Shown here in pieces: positions 53,328 through 62,584 of a DNA stretch of 64,000 nucleotides; the first letter of the stretch is position 1; each line of letters starts with the position of its first letter. Source of the DNA: Acidobacteriota bacterium (GTDB lineage: Bacteria > Acidobacteriota > Terriglobia > Terriglobales > Acidobacteriaceae). The notes beneath the pieces were generated by a model. It was given only the letters and a program-made list of their open reading frames with translations. It was not told where the DNA came from and made no database searches. The DNA lies in assembly GCA_021813745.1 (NCBI GenBank), contig JAKAJO010000070.1:52842-116841 (forward strand), read 5' to 3'. Position numbers and translations under genes: made by a program.

Positions 53328-53663
53328 CTTCACCACGAGGTGTTGTTCCCGCAACTGCGCGACATGACGCAGGACTATGAGCGCACGTTCAAGGGCATGA
53401 CCGCCCTGCCCGTTGCGTTGACTGAACTGTGGGAGACTCGGGACCAACTACTACGCCGCCTGCACAAAGATCTGGACGACGACGAACGGAAGTTCCTGTT
53501 TTCGGTCGTGCACAACCAACCGGAGTGGGAACTGCTTGGATTCACGAACCTCAGTGAATTGCCTGGCCTTCGCTGGAAACTGAGGAACATGGCGGAACTG
53601 GCAAAGTCCAATCCGCGAAAGTTCAAGAAACAGGCCGACGTCCTTGCGCGTCTGCTCGGCTGA
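53328..53663 (+). pseudogene. C-terminal remnant of an AbiEii-type nucleotidyltransferase toxin
   Basis: About 111 codons whose end (P-E-W-E-L-L-G-F-T-N-L-S-E-L-P-G-L-R-W-K, then N-P-R-K-F-K-K-Q-A) matches the C-terminal helical region of AbiEii/AbiGii nucleotidyltransferase toxins. The catalytic N-terminal part (the G-S and D-x-D/K motifs) is missing; upstream, the frame continues only as unrelated sequence to about 53229. It is probably a dead relic of an abortive-infection module. No AbiEi antitoxin gene is seen. Confidence 0.6.
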
Positions 53664-53708
53664 AGCCGATTTGGATGCTTCAGCAGCCCTCCGATTTATA
53701 CTGCCCTC

Positions 53709-53951
53709 ATGGCGCTAAAGGACATTCTTGCTCAGATTGATGCGGAGATCGCTCGCCTCCAACAGGCTCGCACCCTACTCGTGGCCACCGGTGTACCGGC
53801 TGCTCGCAGAGGACGGCCGAAGCAACAAGCAACGGTTCCAGCGGTCTCAAAGCCCGCGAAGAAAAAACGCAATCTTTCACCGGAAAGCCGTGCGCGAATT
53901 GCCGAAGCCGTAAAGCGGCGCTGGGCCAAGCAGAAGGCAGGTAAAAAGTAA
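53709..53951 (+). CDS. Small basic coiled-coil protein
   Basis: An 80-residue protein: an N-terminal helix of coiled-coil type (I-L-A-Q-I-D-A-E-I-A-R-L-Q-Q-A-R-T-L-L), a linker with R-R-G-R-P-K, then an Ala/Lys-rich basic tail ending S-P-E-S-R-A-R-I-A-E-A-V-K-R-R-W. The pattern is that of small nucleoid- or DNA-associated proteins found repeatedly in Acidobacteria, sometimes next to transposon remnants. The AT-hook-like R-G-R-P supports DNA contact. The specific function is unknown. Confidence 0.65.
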   Translation: MALKDILAQIDAEIARLQQARTLLVATGVPAARRGRPKQQATVPAVSKPAKKKRNLSPESRARIAEAVKRRWAKQKAGKK

Positions 53952-54032
53952 TGCGCACGAGGAGAAAACCAAGATTGACTGGCGCCAGCAGGAACCGCCT
54001 ACTTGCAGGCGTCCTGCAGTCGGAGGGACGTT

Positions 54033-54314
54033 CTATTTCTTCACGATTGCAGTCTTTGAGAGATTCTCGGCGTAAGTCCAAAACTGCCCAATAGACATCT
54101 TGAAGTACGCGCTCACTGCAGCCATCACATCGCAGCTGATGTTGGCATTCCCTCGTTCAATCTTTCCAAGGTAGTAAGTGCTATATCCGAGCTCTGCCGC
54201 TAGTGCAACCTGAGAGAGTTGGGCGGCTGTTCGCATTTCGGTCAACGCTCGCCCGAAGACCTGATTCGGTGTCTTCGACCTTCGCTTGACATCCGCGCCT
54301 CTCGGTTTTGCCAC
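54033..54314 (-). CDS. XRE-family transcriptional regulator, copy A
   Basis: A 93-residue helix-turn-helix protein: L-S-Q-V-A-L-A-A-E-L-G-Y-S-T-Y-Y-L-G-K-I-E-R-G is the Cro/CI-type motif, followed by a helix ending F-W-T-Y-A-E-N-L. The start is a GTG at 54314. It is paralogous to the XRE gene just upstream, with which it shares the F-G-x-A-x-T-E-x-R segment and the same palindromic upstream site at identical spacing (37 bases from site to start), so both are probably controlled by the same repressor or by themselves. Confidence 0.85.
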   Translation of the reverse strand: MAKPRGADVKRRSKTPNQVFGRALTEMRTAAQLSQVALAAELGYSTYYLGKIERGNANISCDVMAAVSAYFKMSIGQFWTYAENLSKTAIVKK

Positions 54315-54350
54315 GAATTCATCGTGGCTGAATTGCGTCTATTGATATAG

Positions 54351-54362
54351 CAACTATTGTTG
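54351..54362. promoter_or_regulatory. Operator-like site upstream of XRE copy A
   Basis: caactattgttg, a one-mismatch version of the caactatagttg palindromes upstream of XRE copy B, within a conserved block attgatatagcaactat. The distance to the GTG start is the same as in copy B. Confidence 0.6.
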
Positions 54363-54375
54363 CCGATACAAAAAC

Positions 54376-54651
54376 TCACTTCTGCCTTGCTGCCAAGCTC
54401 TCTGCGAAAGACCAGAAATTGCTCAGGGGAAGCATTCTGAAATAATCCACAATTGCGAACATTAGGTCGAATGAAAGATTCTCTTTACCCTGCTCGATAT
54501 TGCGCAGGTAGAACTCTTCACAGCCCACTTTTGACGCGACTGTTGCCTGCGACTCTCGTCGCTTGAGGCGCAATTCAGTAATCGCGAGCCCGAAGATCTC
54601 TCGTGGCGTGCCCGATTTTCGCGAAATATCTGCCCCGACCTGTTTCCCCAC
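54376..54651 (-). CDS. XRE-family transcriptional regulator, copy B
   Basis: A 91-residue protein with a helix-turn-helix (E-S-Q-A-T-V-A-S-K-V-G-C-E-E-F-Y-L-R-N-I-E-Q-G) and a C-terminal helix ending F-W-S-F-A-E-S-L, parallel to copy A. The GTG at 54651 is chosen because the leader gccacgat-GTG and the operator-to-start distance align with copy A. A longer frame from a TTG at 54690 would start inside the operator and is unlikely. Two tandem paralogous regulators imply a local duplication. Confidence 0.8.
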   Translation of the reverse strand: MGKQVGADISRKSGTPREIFGLAITELRLKRRESQATVASKVGCEEFYLRNIEQGKENLSFDLMFAIVDYFRMLPLSNFWSFAESLAARQK

Positions 54652-54687
54652 TTTTTTATCGTGGCCAACAGATCGCAATTGATATAG

Positions 54688-54728
54688 CAACTATAGTTGT
54701 GTATACTCACACTCAGCAACTATAGTTG
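54688..54728. promoter_or_regulatory. Two perfect palindromic operators upstream of XRE copy B
   Basis: caactatagttg is a perfect 12-bp palindrome present at 54688-54699 and 54717-54728, 29 bases apart centre to centre, separated by tgtatactcacactcag. With the variant upstream of copy A this makes three copies, as expected for binding sites of a dimeric XRE regulator. The pair lies between XRE copy B and the sigma-factor gene on the opposite strand, so it could affect both. Confidence 0.7.
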
Positions 54729-54841
54729 TGAACTCTGAAAGCCCATGCTGTTGCTTCCTTCGGCTCAGTCGATACTGGGCACGATAGTACGCCATTCTGC
54801 CGCGCGTCTTGATCTACAGTCGAAGTTCAATATGAGGCTTC

Positions 54842-55561
54842 ATGAACTCAGAGGCCGCCTATTTCCCGGATGCTCTGGCAAACGCTCCTGAAGCGTGCTC
54901 GGCAGCTGCGTGTGCGCCTGAAATTCCGGCATATCCCGAGAGGGGGGCTTCAGATGTCTCTGCCGGGATCGCTGATCGAACAACTGAAGCTGCGGATGAC
55001 CAACTCATGGAACAAGTCCGTGACGGCTCCAAAGACGCCCTTGCCGTTCTATTCCGTCGCCACGCCCGCGCCGTGCGCAATGTCGCCTATCGCATCCTGC
55101 GCGACAAGGCGGAAGCGGACGACCTCGTACAGGAGGTCTTCCTCTTCCTTTTCCGCAAAGCGGCCCTGTTCGATACCAAACAAGGAGCTGCGCGCTCCTG
55201 GATATTCCAAGTCACTTACCACCGCGCCTTCGACAGACGTCGCTACCTCAGTACGCGCCACTTCTATACGAATCAGGACCTGGAACACACAGCGCGTCAT
55301 CTGGCCGATCCGCGGGATGAACTCCAATTCCATGAACTGTCAATGGAAGGCATCTTCGGCAAGCAGTTGACAGCGCGGTTCAATGCGCGGCTAACGCCCG
55401 AACAGCGAGAAACCATTCAACTCTTCTTCTTTGAGGGCTACGCTCTGAAAGAGATTGCGCAGTTGACCGGGAGGAGTCTGGTCAATGTCAGAAGCCATTA
55501 CTATCGCGGGCTCGAACGGCTGCGCCAATACGTTGTCCCGGAAAAAGTACGGTCAAAGTGA
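54842..55561 (+). CDS. ECF RNA polymerase sigma factor of the lasso locus
   Basis: A 239-residue ECF-type sigma factor with an unusually long (about 50 aa) N-terminal extension. Region 2 is A-V-L-F-R-R-H-A-R-A-V-R-N-V-A-Y-R-I-L followed by D-L-V-Q-E-V-F-L-F-L-F. Region 4 is L-T-P-E-Q-R-E-T-I-Q-L-F-F-F-E-G and the HTH Y-A-L-K-E-I-A-Q-L-T-G-R-S-L-V-N-V-R. The start at 54842 has TGAGGC. It overlaps the anti-sigma gene by four bases. It most likely activates transcription of the receptor and isopeptidase genes when the lasso peptide is sensed. Confidence 0.9.
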   Translation: MNSEAAYFPDALANAPEACSAAACAPEIPAYPERGASDVSAGIADRTTEAADDQLMEQVRDGSKDALAVLFRRHARAVRNVAYRILRDKAEADDLVQEVFLFLFRKAALFDTKQGAARSWIFQVTYHRAFDRRRYLSTRHFYTNQDLEHTARHLADPRDELQFHELSMEGIFGKQLTARFNARLTPEQRETIQLFFFEGYALKEIAQLTGRSLVNVRSHYYRGLERLRQYVVPEKVRSK

Positions 55562-56859
55562 GCGAAATAGGACAAAATGGCTCCAGTCAGGGAGCTTCGA
55601 TGCTGCAGCCCGATCCCCATCAGGAATTCCAGGAACTTTGCGCCCTGTCGACCACAGGGGAGTTGGCCGAGGAGGAATGGCGCCGCCTGAAAGAGCACTT
55701 GGCGACTTGCGCCAAGTGCCGGGCTGCCAAGCAGGAGTACGAGCACGTGATCGCCACGGCAATTCCTTCGCTGGCGGACGAGGATGCGGCGCATGGCTCT
55801 GGTGATGCATTCTCAGACGCCTGGTCCATCGAACATGCTGAAGCCCAGTTGATGGAATCGCTCCGTGAGGAGCCCTCGCCTCGTCGCAATAGAACCATCC
55901 CACGGAATCCCCGTTGGCAGCGCGCGCGTCGCTATGCCATCGCAGCGTCGATTATGGCGGCCTGTGGCCTCGCAGGTTACCTTATCGGGACTCGTCACGA
56001 ACTCGGCGCAAATCCTGCGATAGCGTCATTGCCCATGCAGGTAAAAGTCGTTCCGCCTAGCCCTGAGCAATCCACCGCAAAAACAGATCGATCGGACGCA
56101 AGAGCTGCGCAGGAAGATGCGCGCATTGGCGAATTGCGGGAACAACTTCGGCAGGCACAATTGGAACTTGTGGGTTTGGAGGGCAATCAGTCGGACCTGC
56201 AGGCAGAACTGGCCAAACGGAGCGCAGACCTCGATCGCAGCGCGCAAGATCAAGCGGATCTGGAGAAGCGGCTAGCGGACGCACAATCCGATGCACAGAG
56301 CCTGCAAGCAAGACTGAACCTCGTCGGCTACTCAACTTCGCAGGACACTGCCCAGGCAGACGCTCTCAGATCCCGGGTTAACGAACTCAGCGCCGCGCTC
56401 GACGAGAAGAACAAGGAGATTGCGAGAGAGCAGGAACTGCTACAGCATGACCGCGACATCCGTAACCTGATTAGCGCGCGCAACCTCTATATCGCGGAGA
56501 TTTACGACATCGCCAAGACTGGCGATACCCAAAAGCCCTTCGGTCGCATCTTCTACACCAAAGGGAAATCGCTCGTCTTCTATGGATACGATCTCGACCA
56601 GCAGCATGGCGTGAAATTGACCAGCACGTTCCAAGCGTGGGGCCGTCAAGGTGCTGATACGAAACACGCGGTCAGCCTGGGCCTTCTCTATCAAGACGAC
56701 AGCGCACAAAAGCGCTGGGTGTTGAAGAACAACGACGCCAAGACAATCGCCTCGATTGACGCGGTGTTTGTTACGGTCGAGCCTCAAGGGGGCAGTTCGA
56801 AGCCAACCGGAAAGCCGCTGTTGTTCACTTATCTGCGTCTCGATCCGAATCATCCATAA
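55558..56859 (+). CDS. Zinc-finger anti-sigma factor with coiled coil
   Basis: A 433-residue membrane protein starting GTG at 55558, overlapping the sigma-factor stop by four bases. Residues 15-65 include H-L-A-T-C-A-K-C, the H-x3-C-x2-C zinc-binding anti-sigma motif that binds the sigma factor. A membrane helix follows (I-A-A-S-I-M-A-A-C-G-L-A-G-Y-L-I-G, near 125-142), then a long periplasmic coiled coil (near 180-290) and a C-terminal beta-rich domain (F-Y-G-Y-D-L-D, L-K-N-N-D-A-K-T) typical of anti-sigma proteins of this kind. It transmits a periplasmic signal, presumably from the TonB-dependent receptor, to the sigma factor. Confidence 0.88.
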   Translation: MSEIGQNGSSQGASMLQPDPHQEFQELCALSTTGELAEEEWRRLKEHLATCAKCRAAKQEYEHVIATAIPSLADEDAAHGSGDAFSDAWSIEHAEAQLMESLREEPSPRRNRTIPRNPRWQRARRYAIAASIMAACGLAGYLIGTRHELGANPAIASLPMQVKVVPPSPEQSTAKTDRSDARAAQEDARIGELREQLRQAQLELVGLEGNQSDLQAELAKRSADLDRSAQDQADLEKRLADAQSDAQSLQARLNLVGYSTSQDTAQADALRSRVNELSAALDEKNKEIAREQELLQHDRDIRNLISARNLYIAEIYDIAKTGDTQKPFGRIFYTKGKSLVFYGYDLDQQHGVKLTSTFQAWGRQGADTKHAVSLGLLYQDDSAQKRWVLKNNDAKTIASIDAVFVTVEPQGGSSKPTGKPLLFTYLRLDPNHP

Positions 56860-56972
56860 GACTCAGCGCAATTGCTGATGTCGGACTATTTGCAGCAATC
56901 TCCGTCACAATTTCGCCAAGGGCTCCGTAGACCCAATGAACCAACATCATTCGGTCCCAGAGGAGCCTCTCC

Positions 56973-59900
56973 TTGAAACGCTTCTGTCTCTTTCATCTGT
57001 TGTTGATTCTCTGCATGACGGCGACCGCCAATGCTCAATCCACCGCTGCCACGATCAGCGGCGTGGTCGTTGATCCTTCCGGCAAGGTCATTCCAAAAGC
57101 CGAGATCCTCATATTCAACGAAGCCACCGGCGTTCGCTATCCGAACTCCACAAACGACGCCGGAATCTATGCTGTGTCGATTCTTCCACCCGGCCAATAT
57201 CGCGTCCAGGTTTCAAAAGACGGATTCAAGACCATCGTCAAGCCGGGCGTCGTCCTAAACGTGCAAAGTGCCGTGGCCCTCAACTTCACGCTTCCTCTGG
57301 GCGCCACATCAGAAACCGTGACCGTTGATGCCGGCACATCGGCGATCAATACAGACGATGCCTCGGTCAGCACCGTGGTCGACCGTAAGCTCGTTGAGAA
57401 TATGCCGCTCAACGGTCGGAGCTTTCAGGACTTGATCTCGATGACACCCGGTGTTGTCACGCAGAGTCCCCAAACCCTTGGCGCGGTTCAGTCTATGGGC
57501 GATTTCAGTGTCAACGGACAGCGCACAGAGTCGAACTACTATACCGTCGACGGGGTATCCGCCAATACTGGAGCTGGCGCTCCGACCGGATACGGACAGG
57601 TCGGCACCAGCGGCTCTGTTGCAGCCTCAACAGCGCTCGGGACCACGCAAAGCCTCGTGCCAGTCGACGCGCTGCAGGAGTTTCGCGTTTCGAGTTCCAC
57701 GTATTCGGCCGAATACGGACGCTCACCCGGCGGACAGTTTTCGCTTTCCACTCGCTCAGGAACAAATCAATTCAGCGGCACGGCGTTCGATTATCTGCGC
57801 AATGACATCTTCGATGCCAACGATTGGTTCAACAACCACGATGGCATCGCCAGAACTGCGCTACGCCAGAATGATTTCGGCGGCACCTTGGGGGGACCGA
57901 TCATCCTCCCGCGTATCTATCGTGGCACCGATCGCAGTTTCTTCTTTTTCTCGTATGAAGGACTTCGACTCACCCAGCCAGTTGGAGCAACGATGCAGTA
58001 TGTTCCGTCGTTAGAGGTGCGGGCCCTAAGCGCAGCGGCTATCCGGCCCATCTTCAACGCCTTTCCTGTACCAACAGGTTCGGAAATTGAGCTGAATGGC
58101 AGCCCAAGCGGGCTCTCTCCGTTCATTGCCGCGTATTCCTTGCCTAGCCAGATTGACTCGACTTCAGTACGTCTGGACCATTCAATCACCAGTCGAATGT
58201 CTGCCTTCTTTCGCTTTGCGAATACACCAAGCTATGCCCAGACGAGAAACCTTTCCGCTATCTCGGACACGCACATCAACAGCCAGACCTACACGGCAGG
58301 AGTGACCAACCAGTTCTCCAGGCGTCGAAGCAACGAGTTTCGATTCGGCTACGTCTCCAGTTCTTCCTCAATCAATGAGTATCTCGACGATTTCGGCGGT
58401 GCAACACCGATTGATATGAGCGCCGCGATGGGCGTTCCAAGTGCGACGAAATTCACAGACTTCTACCCGTTTATCACCATTACAGGCGTTGGGAATTCGA
58501 CCATCGAGCAGACGAATTCGGCCAGTCACCTGCGGCAATGGAACCTTACCGACACGGTGAGCCTGACATTCGGCCGGCACCAGCTCCGGATCGGCGTCGA
58601 TGAGCGCCGCATCCATAGCCCGCTCACTCCATCCTCGCCCTATGGAGGAGTCGACTATTACGACCGGGACTCCATGATCCAGAACGTGGCCGGCGATGGC
58701 GCCATTGCCAAAGTCGTCTCATCCGAACCCATCTTCCAGGAGTTCGCGGCATTCGCTCAGGATGATTGGCGTTTGAGTCACAGCATTTCGCTATCGTTGG
58801 GACTTCGGTGGGAAGTGAATCCACCTCCTACCGAAGCGCATGGGCAAGGAGCCTACACATTGTTGGGCGATGTCAGTGTCCCATCCTCATTGACCTTGGC
58901 GCCGCGGGGAACGCCGCTCTGGCACACCACCTTCTTGAATTTTGCTCCGCGTCTAGGCATCGCTTGGACTGCCCGCTCCCGGCCCGGTAAGGAGACAGTC
59001 TTCCGCGCCGGCGGCGGCGTCTTCTACGACACCGGAAACCAGATAGCCGCACTTGGCTTCAGCGGCGCCGGTTTTCTTGGGCTTGACTACTATTACGATG
59101 TAACGCTCCCGTTCACTCCCTCGCAGTTCGACATTTCGACCGCCGCAACGCCTCCCTATACTTCAGGCATCTATGCATTTCCTTCGCATTTGCAGCTCCC
59201 CTATTCCCTGCAATGGAATATGAGCGTGGAACAGGCCCTGGGAAAATCGCAGACCATGACATTTTCGTACGTAGCATCAAGCGGCCGAAGGCTGCTCCAA
59301 GAACAACGTCACGTCGTTAGCGCGTTGAACCCCATTTTCAGCACGATCCTGTATTTTCCCGGCGGCGTCACTTCAAACTATCAAAGCCTGCAGGTCAAAT
59401 TCCAGCGCGGCATCTCGCGTGGTTTGCAGGCGCTGGCGAGCTATACATGGTCCCACTCGCTCGACTTTGGCTCGACGAACTCCGCCTTTCCCTTGACTCG
59501 TGGCAACTCAGACTTTGACCTGCGCCACAACTTCGAGGGCGGATTATCCTGGGAACTTCCGCATCCGCCATCGAGGCCTTCCCTGCGTCAGATTCTTGGC
59601 GGTTGGGGGCTGGACGGGCGCGTGATGGCCAGAACGGCTTTCCCGATTACGTTGCTGGGAAGCCTTCGGACGGATGCAACAGGCAACCGGTATTACAGCG
59701 GAGTCAATTATGATGCTTCGAAGCCTGTATACATCTACAGCAATCAATATCCCGGCGGAAGAGCGCTCAATGGAGGCATTCTTCAGTCGAAACCTGCATT
59801 CACATTGCCCTCCGGCACCGCGTCCGGAAACGCCGCAAGGAATTTTGTCCGAGGGTTCAACGCGGTTCAATTCAATGCTGCTCTCAGAAGAGATTTCCCA

Positions 59901-60107
59901 ATCGGTGAACGCCTACACCTTCAATTCCGAGCGGAGACGTTCAATCTTCTGAATCGCGCGAATTTCGGTTACGTGGACCCGATACTCTCAGACGGCCAGT
60001 TTGGCCAGGCAACGAAGACTCTCGACCAGAGCTTGGTATCGATGAGTTCGCTCTATCAACAGGGCGGACCGCGTTCGATGCAGTTTGCGCTCAAGGTCCT
60101 CTTCTAG
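56973..60107 (+). CDS. TonB-dependent receptor (Oar-like) of the lasso locus
   Basis: A 1044-residue outer-membrane receptor. The start is a TTG with AGAGGAG upstream. A Sec signal ends A-N-A-Q, followed by a carboxypeptidase-regulatory beta-sandwich (I-S-G-V-V-V-D-P-S-G-K-V-I-P-K-A) and a plug domain with N-G-R-S-F-Q-D-L-I-S-M-T-P-G-V and S-V-N-G-Q-R-T. The long beta-barrel has the many aromatic-ended strands of Oar-like acidobacterial proteins. The C-terminus ends L-K-V-L-F, with the terminal Phe of a barrel signal. Its position between sigma/anti-sigma and isopeptidase genes suggests that it imports the lasso peptide and starts the signal. Confidence 0.92.
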   Translation: MKRFCLFHLLLILCMTATANAQSTAATISGVVVDPSGKVIPKAEILIFNEATGVRYPNSTNDAGIYAVSILPPGQYRVQVSKDGFKTIVKPGVVLNVQSAVALNFTLPLGATSETVTVDAGTSAINTDDASVSTVVDRKLVENMPLNGRSFQDLISMTPGVVTQSPQTLGAVQSMGDFSVNGQRTESNYYTVDGVSANTGAGAPTGYGQVGTSGSVAASTALGTTQSLVPVDALQEFRVSSSTYSAEYGRSPGGQFSLSTRSGTNQFSGTAFDYLRNDIFDANDWFNNHDGIARTALRQNDFGGTLGGPIILPRIYRGTDRSFFFFSYEGLRLTQPVGATMQYVPSLEVRALSAAAIRPIFNAFPVPTGSEIELNGSPSGLSPFIAAYSLPSQIDSTSVRLDHSITSRMSAFFRFANTPSYAQTRNLSAISDTHINSQTYTAGVTNQFSRRRSNEFRFGYVSSSSSINEYLDDFGGATPIDMSAAMGVPSATKFTDFYPFITITGVGNSTIEQTNSASHLRQWNLTDTVSLTFGRHQLRIGVDERRIHSPLTPSSPYGGVDYYDRDSMIQNVAGDGAIAKVVSSEPIFQEFAAFAQDDWRLSHSISLSLGLRWEVNPPPTEAHGQGAYTLLGDVSVPSSLTLAPRGTPLWHTTFLNFAPRLGIAWTARSRPGKETVFRAGGGVFYDTGNQIAALGFSGAGFLGLDYYYDVTLPFTPSQFDISTAATPPYTSGIYAFPSHLQLPYSLQWNMSVEQALGKSQTMTFSYVASSGRRLLQEQRHVVSALNPIFSTILYFPGGVTSNYQSLQVKFQRGISRGLQALASYTWSHSLDFGSTNSAFPLTRGNSDFDLRHNFEGGLSWELPHPPSRPSLRQILGGWGLDGRVMARTAFPITLLGSLRTDATGNRYYSGVNYDASKPVYIYSNQYPGGRALNGGILQSKPAFTLPSGTASGNAARNFVRGFNAVQFNAALRRDFPIGERLHLQFRAETFNLLNRANFGYVDPILSDGQFGQATKTLDQSLVSMSSLYQQGGPRSMQFALKVLF

Positions 60108-60161
60108 GACTCCATCTCGTTCAGCTCACTGAACGACTGTCCCTGCAGTCGGAGGAAGAAT

Positions 60162-62510
60162 TTGCGCGTATTTGCCATCCTGTTATCCATACTTGTTGAG
60201 GCCAGCATGATGCTCCATGCGGGCGCGGAGAAGGGCCAATCCCGCCCTTTGTCCGTGCGCGATGGAATCGAGTTGAGCATGTTCAGCGATCCGTACACGA
60301 GATCTCCGGATGCGCAATGCCAGGTCTCGCCTGACGGAAACGCATTCTTCGTGGTCACGACCCGTGGCATCCTGGCTACGGATCAACTCCAGTCGGACCT
60401 ATGGCTGTTCAGCTCGAAACAAGTTTCTGACTACCTTCATGAACGTGCATCGCGCCCTCCATCACCTCGGCTGCTCGTCAAACATACCGTCGTTCCCAAG
60501 GCGCTTCAATACAACTCCTACGGCGCCGTGATCACCAAAGCGCAATGGTCTGCGGACTCCCACTCGATCCTGTTTCTTACTGAGGAAGGCGGTGGCAAGC
60601 AGCGCCTCTTTCGCGTCGGCATCAGCGATCGAGCGTTGAACGCTCTCACCCCGGCTGAAATCAACGTCGAAGATTTTAGCGAAGCAAGAGGCACGGTTGT
60701 CTTTTCGGCAAAGAGCGCGCCCACAAGGCGAAGCAATTTACTTCCCGGCGTCCAAATCAACGGAGATGCGACTGAGGTTACCGGTCTGGCGCTCCCGGAT
60801 GTTCTCTTTCCAAGCCACCTGCTGGATTCTGGGTCGCCGGACCTTCCGAGAGATCTTTGGGTGAAGCGCGGGGCGCGTCTCACGCGCATCAATCGGATTT
60901 CCGGAGATGGAGCCTGGCATTTCCCAGAGTCCGCCGCCGTTCAATTCCGTCCGGCGATTTCGCCCGACGGCAGCGCTTTTATTGCGGCAAAGCCCGCCGA
61001 CCATATTCCAGATGCCTGGAACAGATACCAGTTTGCCACCGACAAATATCGATTCGAAAAACTCGAAATCAAGCACGATCCGTCCGGACTCATCTGGAGT
61101 TGGCCGTGGGAATACGTCTATGTCAATCCTGGCCGGCGCGAGGTGTTTCCGTTGGTAGACGCACCGAGTGCGATCCAGGCAGGCTACTACGATCCTTTTC
61201 TGGCCAAGTGGTCTGGCGATGGCAAACGTGTCCTCGTAACCAGTACGTACCTTCCAGCCAAAGGTCCAACAAAGGACGAGTCTCGTCCCTGTGCAGTCGC
61301 AGTATTCACGGCGGCGGACCGGACAACGTCCTGCGTGGCGTACACGCGCTTTCCCCAATCCGATGTACATCTTGACTCGGCGTCCTTCGGAGCTACCTCC
61401 AGCGAGGTGGTGATTCTGTGGACGTCCACCGGACAGACGGAGAGCGAGACGTTTCACGAAATGAATCGGACGTGGGTACGCGATGTGAACTCGACAATTC
61501 GCCCCGAAAAGTATGTCGGGCTCAGAGTTTTTCTGAAACAGGACATCAACCAGCCACCCAGTCTGTGGGCGGCCGAAACGACAGGCAGCAACAGCAAGGA
61601 AATCTGGAACCCAAATCCCAAGCTTTCCCAAATCGATTTCGGCTCGGCCTCCGTGTACCGCTGGCAGGACAGGACTGGATACAACTGGAGAGCCGGCCTC
61701 GTCCTTCCCCCGAATTTCGCGCCTGGGCACCGCTACCCTCTGGTCATCCAGACGCATGGGTTCTTCAGTGAGCATGAGTTCCTTCTGGATGGTGCCTATA
61801 CCACGGGTTCCGCGGCTCGCGCCCTGGCATCGGCCGGTATGGTTGTCTTGCAGATGGGCGACCGGACGGACCGGCACATCCGCCCCGCCACCGAGGAAGC
61901 TTCCCTGATGAGCCTCGCATTTCAGTCAGCCATCGAGCACCTGAATTCCGATGGTTTGATAGATCCTGCGGAGGTGGGAATCATCGGCTTCAGCAGAACA
62001 AGCTGGTACGTCGAAGATGCGCTCATTCGGTTTCCGCACCTGTTCAAAGCAGCGACGATCATCGATGGCGTGGACCAAAGCTATATGAGCTACATGCTGT
62101 TCTGCACGGAGTACTGGGAGTGCCGTGTCGATCACGAGAACGCAAATGGCGGGGCACCATTCGGCGAGCATCTGGCGACATGGCTGCGGTCAGCTCCCGG
62201 ATTCAACCTGGCCAAGGTCCAGACCCCACTGCGAATCGAAGCCATCGGCGCCACTTCGATTCTCGGCGAATGGGAAACCTACTCCTCCCTGACGCTACAG
62301 AGAAAATCAGTTGACCTCGTCTACCTGCCGAATGCGCAGCATATCCTTCAAAAGCCGCTCGAACGACTAGCCTCGCAGCAGGGCAACGTTGACTGGTTCA
62401 GCTTTTGGCTCAAGGGTATGATTCCACGACAGTCTCCATTTCACGATCAGGAACTATCGCATTGGACTGCGATGTTCATGCGAACTCCGGCCGACAAGCC
62501 GCGGAATTGA
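60162..62510 (+). CDS. Lasso-peptide isopeptidase (AtxE2-like, S9 prolyl-oligopeptidase fold)
   Basis: A 782-residue exported S9-family peptidase. The TTG start at 60162 has GGAGGAAG. After the signal comes a beta-propeller domain, then an alpha/beta-hydrolase domain (residues 490-770): oxyanion strand P-L-V-I-Q-T-H-G-F, nucleophile Ser611 in I-I-G-F-S-R-T-S-W-Y, the D-G-V-D-Q-S-Y segment, and His727 in N-A-Q-H-I-L-Q-K-P. The acidic triad member is probably Glu703 or Glu705 in G-E-W-E-T-Y; AtxE2 also uses Glu. The G-F-S-R-T motif and D-x-x-D-x-x-Y segment are those of AtxE2 relatives, which open the isopeptide bond of threaded lasso peptides. It follows the receptor gene by 54 bases on the same strand. 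Confidence 0.92.
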   Translation: MRVFAILLSILVEASMMLHAGAEKGQSRPLSVRDGIELSMFSDPYTRSPDAQCQVSPDGNAFFVVTTRGILATDQLQSDLWLFSSKQVSDYLHERASRPPSPRLLVKHTVVPKALQYNSYGAVITKAQWSADSHSILFLTEEGGGKQRLFRVGISDRALNALTPAEINVEDFSEARGTVVFSAKSAPTRRSNLLPGVQINGDATEVTGLALPDVLFPSHLLDSGSPDLPRDLWVKRGARLTRINRISGDGAWHFPESAAVQFRPAISPDGSAFIAAKPADHIPDAWNRYQFATDKYRFEKLEIKHDPSGLIWSWPWEYVYVNPGRREVFPLVDAPSAIQAGYYDPFLAKWSGDGKRVLVTSTYLPAKGPTKDESRPCAVAVFTAADRTTSCVAYTRFPQSDVHLDSASFGATSSEVVILWTSTGQTESETFHEMNRTWVRDVNSTIRPEKYVGLRVFLKQDINQPPSLWAAETTGSNSKEIWNPNPKLSQIDFGSASVYRWQDRTGYNWRAGLVLPPNFAPGHRYPLVIQTHGFFSEHEFLLDGAYTTGSAARALASAGMVVLQMGDRTDRHIRPATEEASLMSLAFQSAIEHLNSDGLIDPAEVGIIGFSRTSWYVEDALIRFPHLFKAATIIDGVDQSYMSYMLFCTEYWECRVDHENANGGAPFGEHLATWLRSAPGFNLAKVQTPLRIEAIGATSILGEWETYSSLTLQRKSVDLVYLPNAQHILQKPLERLASQQGNVDWFSFWLKGMIPRQSPFHDQELSHWTAMFMRTPADKPRN

Positions 62511-62529
62511 TGGATCATGACATGCATGA

Positions 62530-62562
62530 CAAAGGCCGGCGCACGTTCTGCACCGGCCTTTG
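62530..62562. terminator. Bidirectional terminator hairpin between isopeptidase and lasso precursor genes
   Basis: caaaggccgg (62530-62539) pairs perfectly with ccggcctttg (62553-62562), with gca/tgc extending the stem after one mismatch. The arms end in AAA/TTT, allowing U-rich ends in both directions. It lies 20 bases after the isopeptidase stop and 22 bases after the end of the convergent precursor gene. Confidence 0.75.
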
Positions 62563-62584
62563 CAGTTGAGGGAATGATTCCCGG

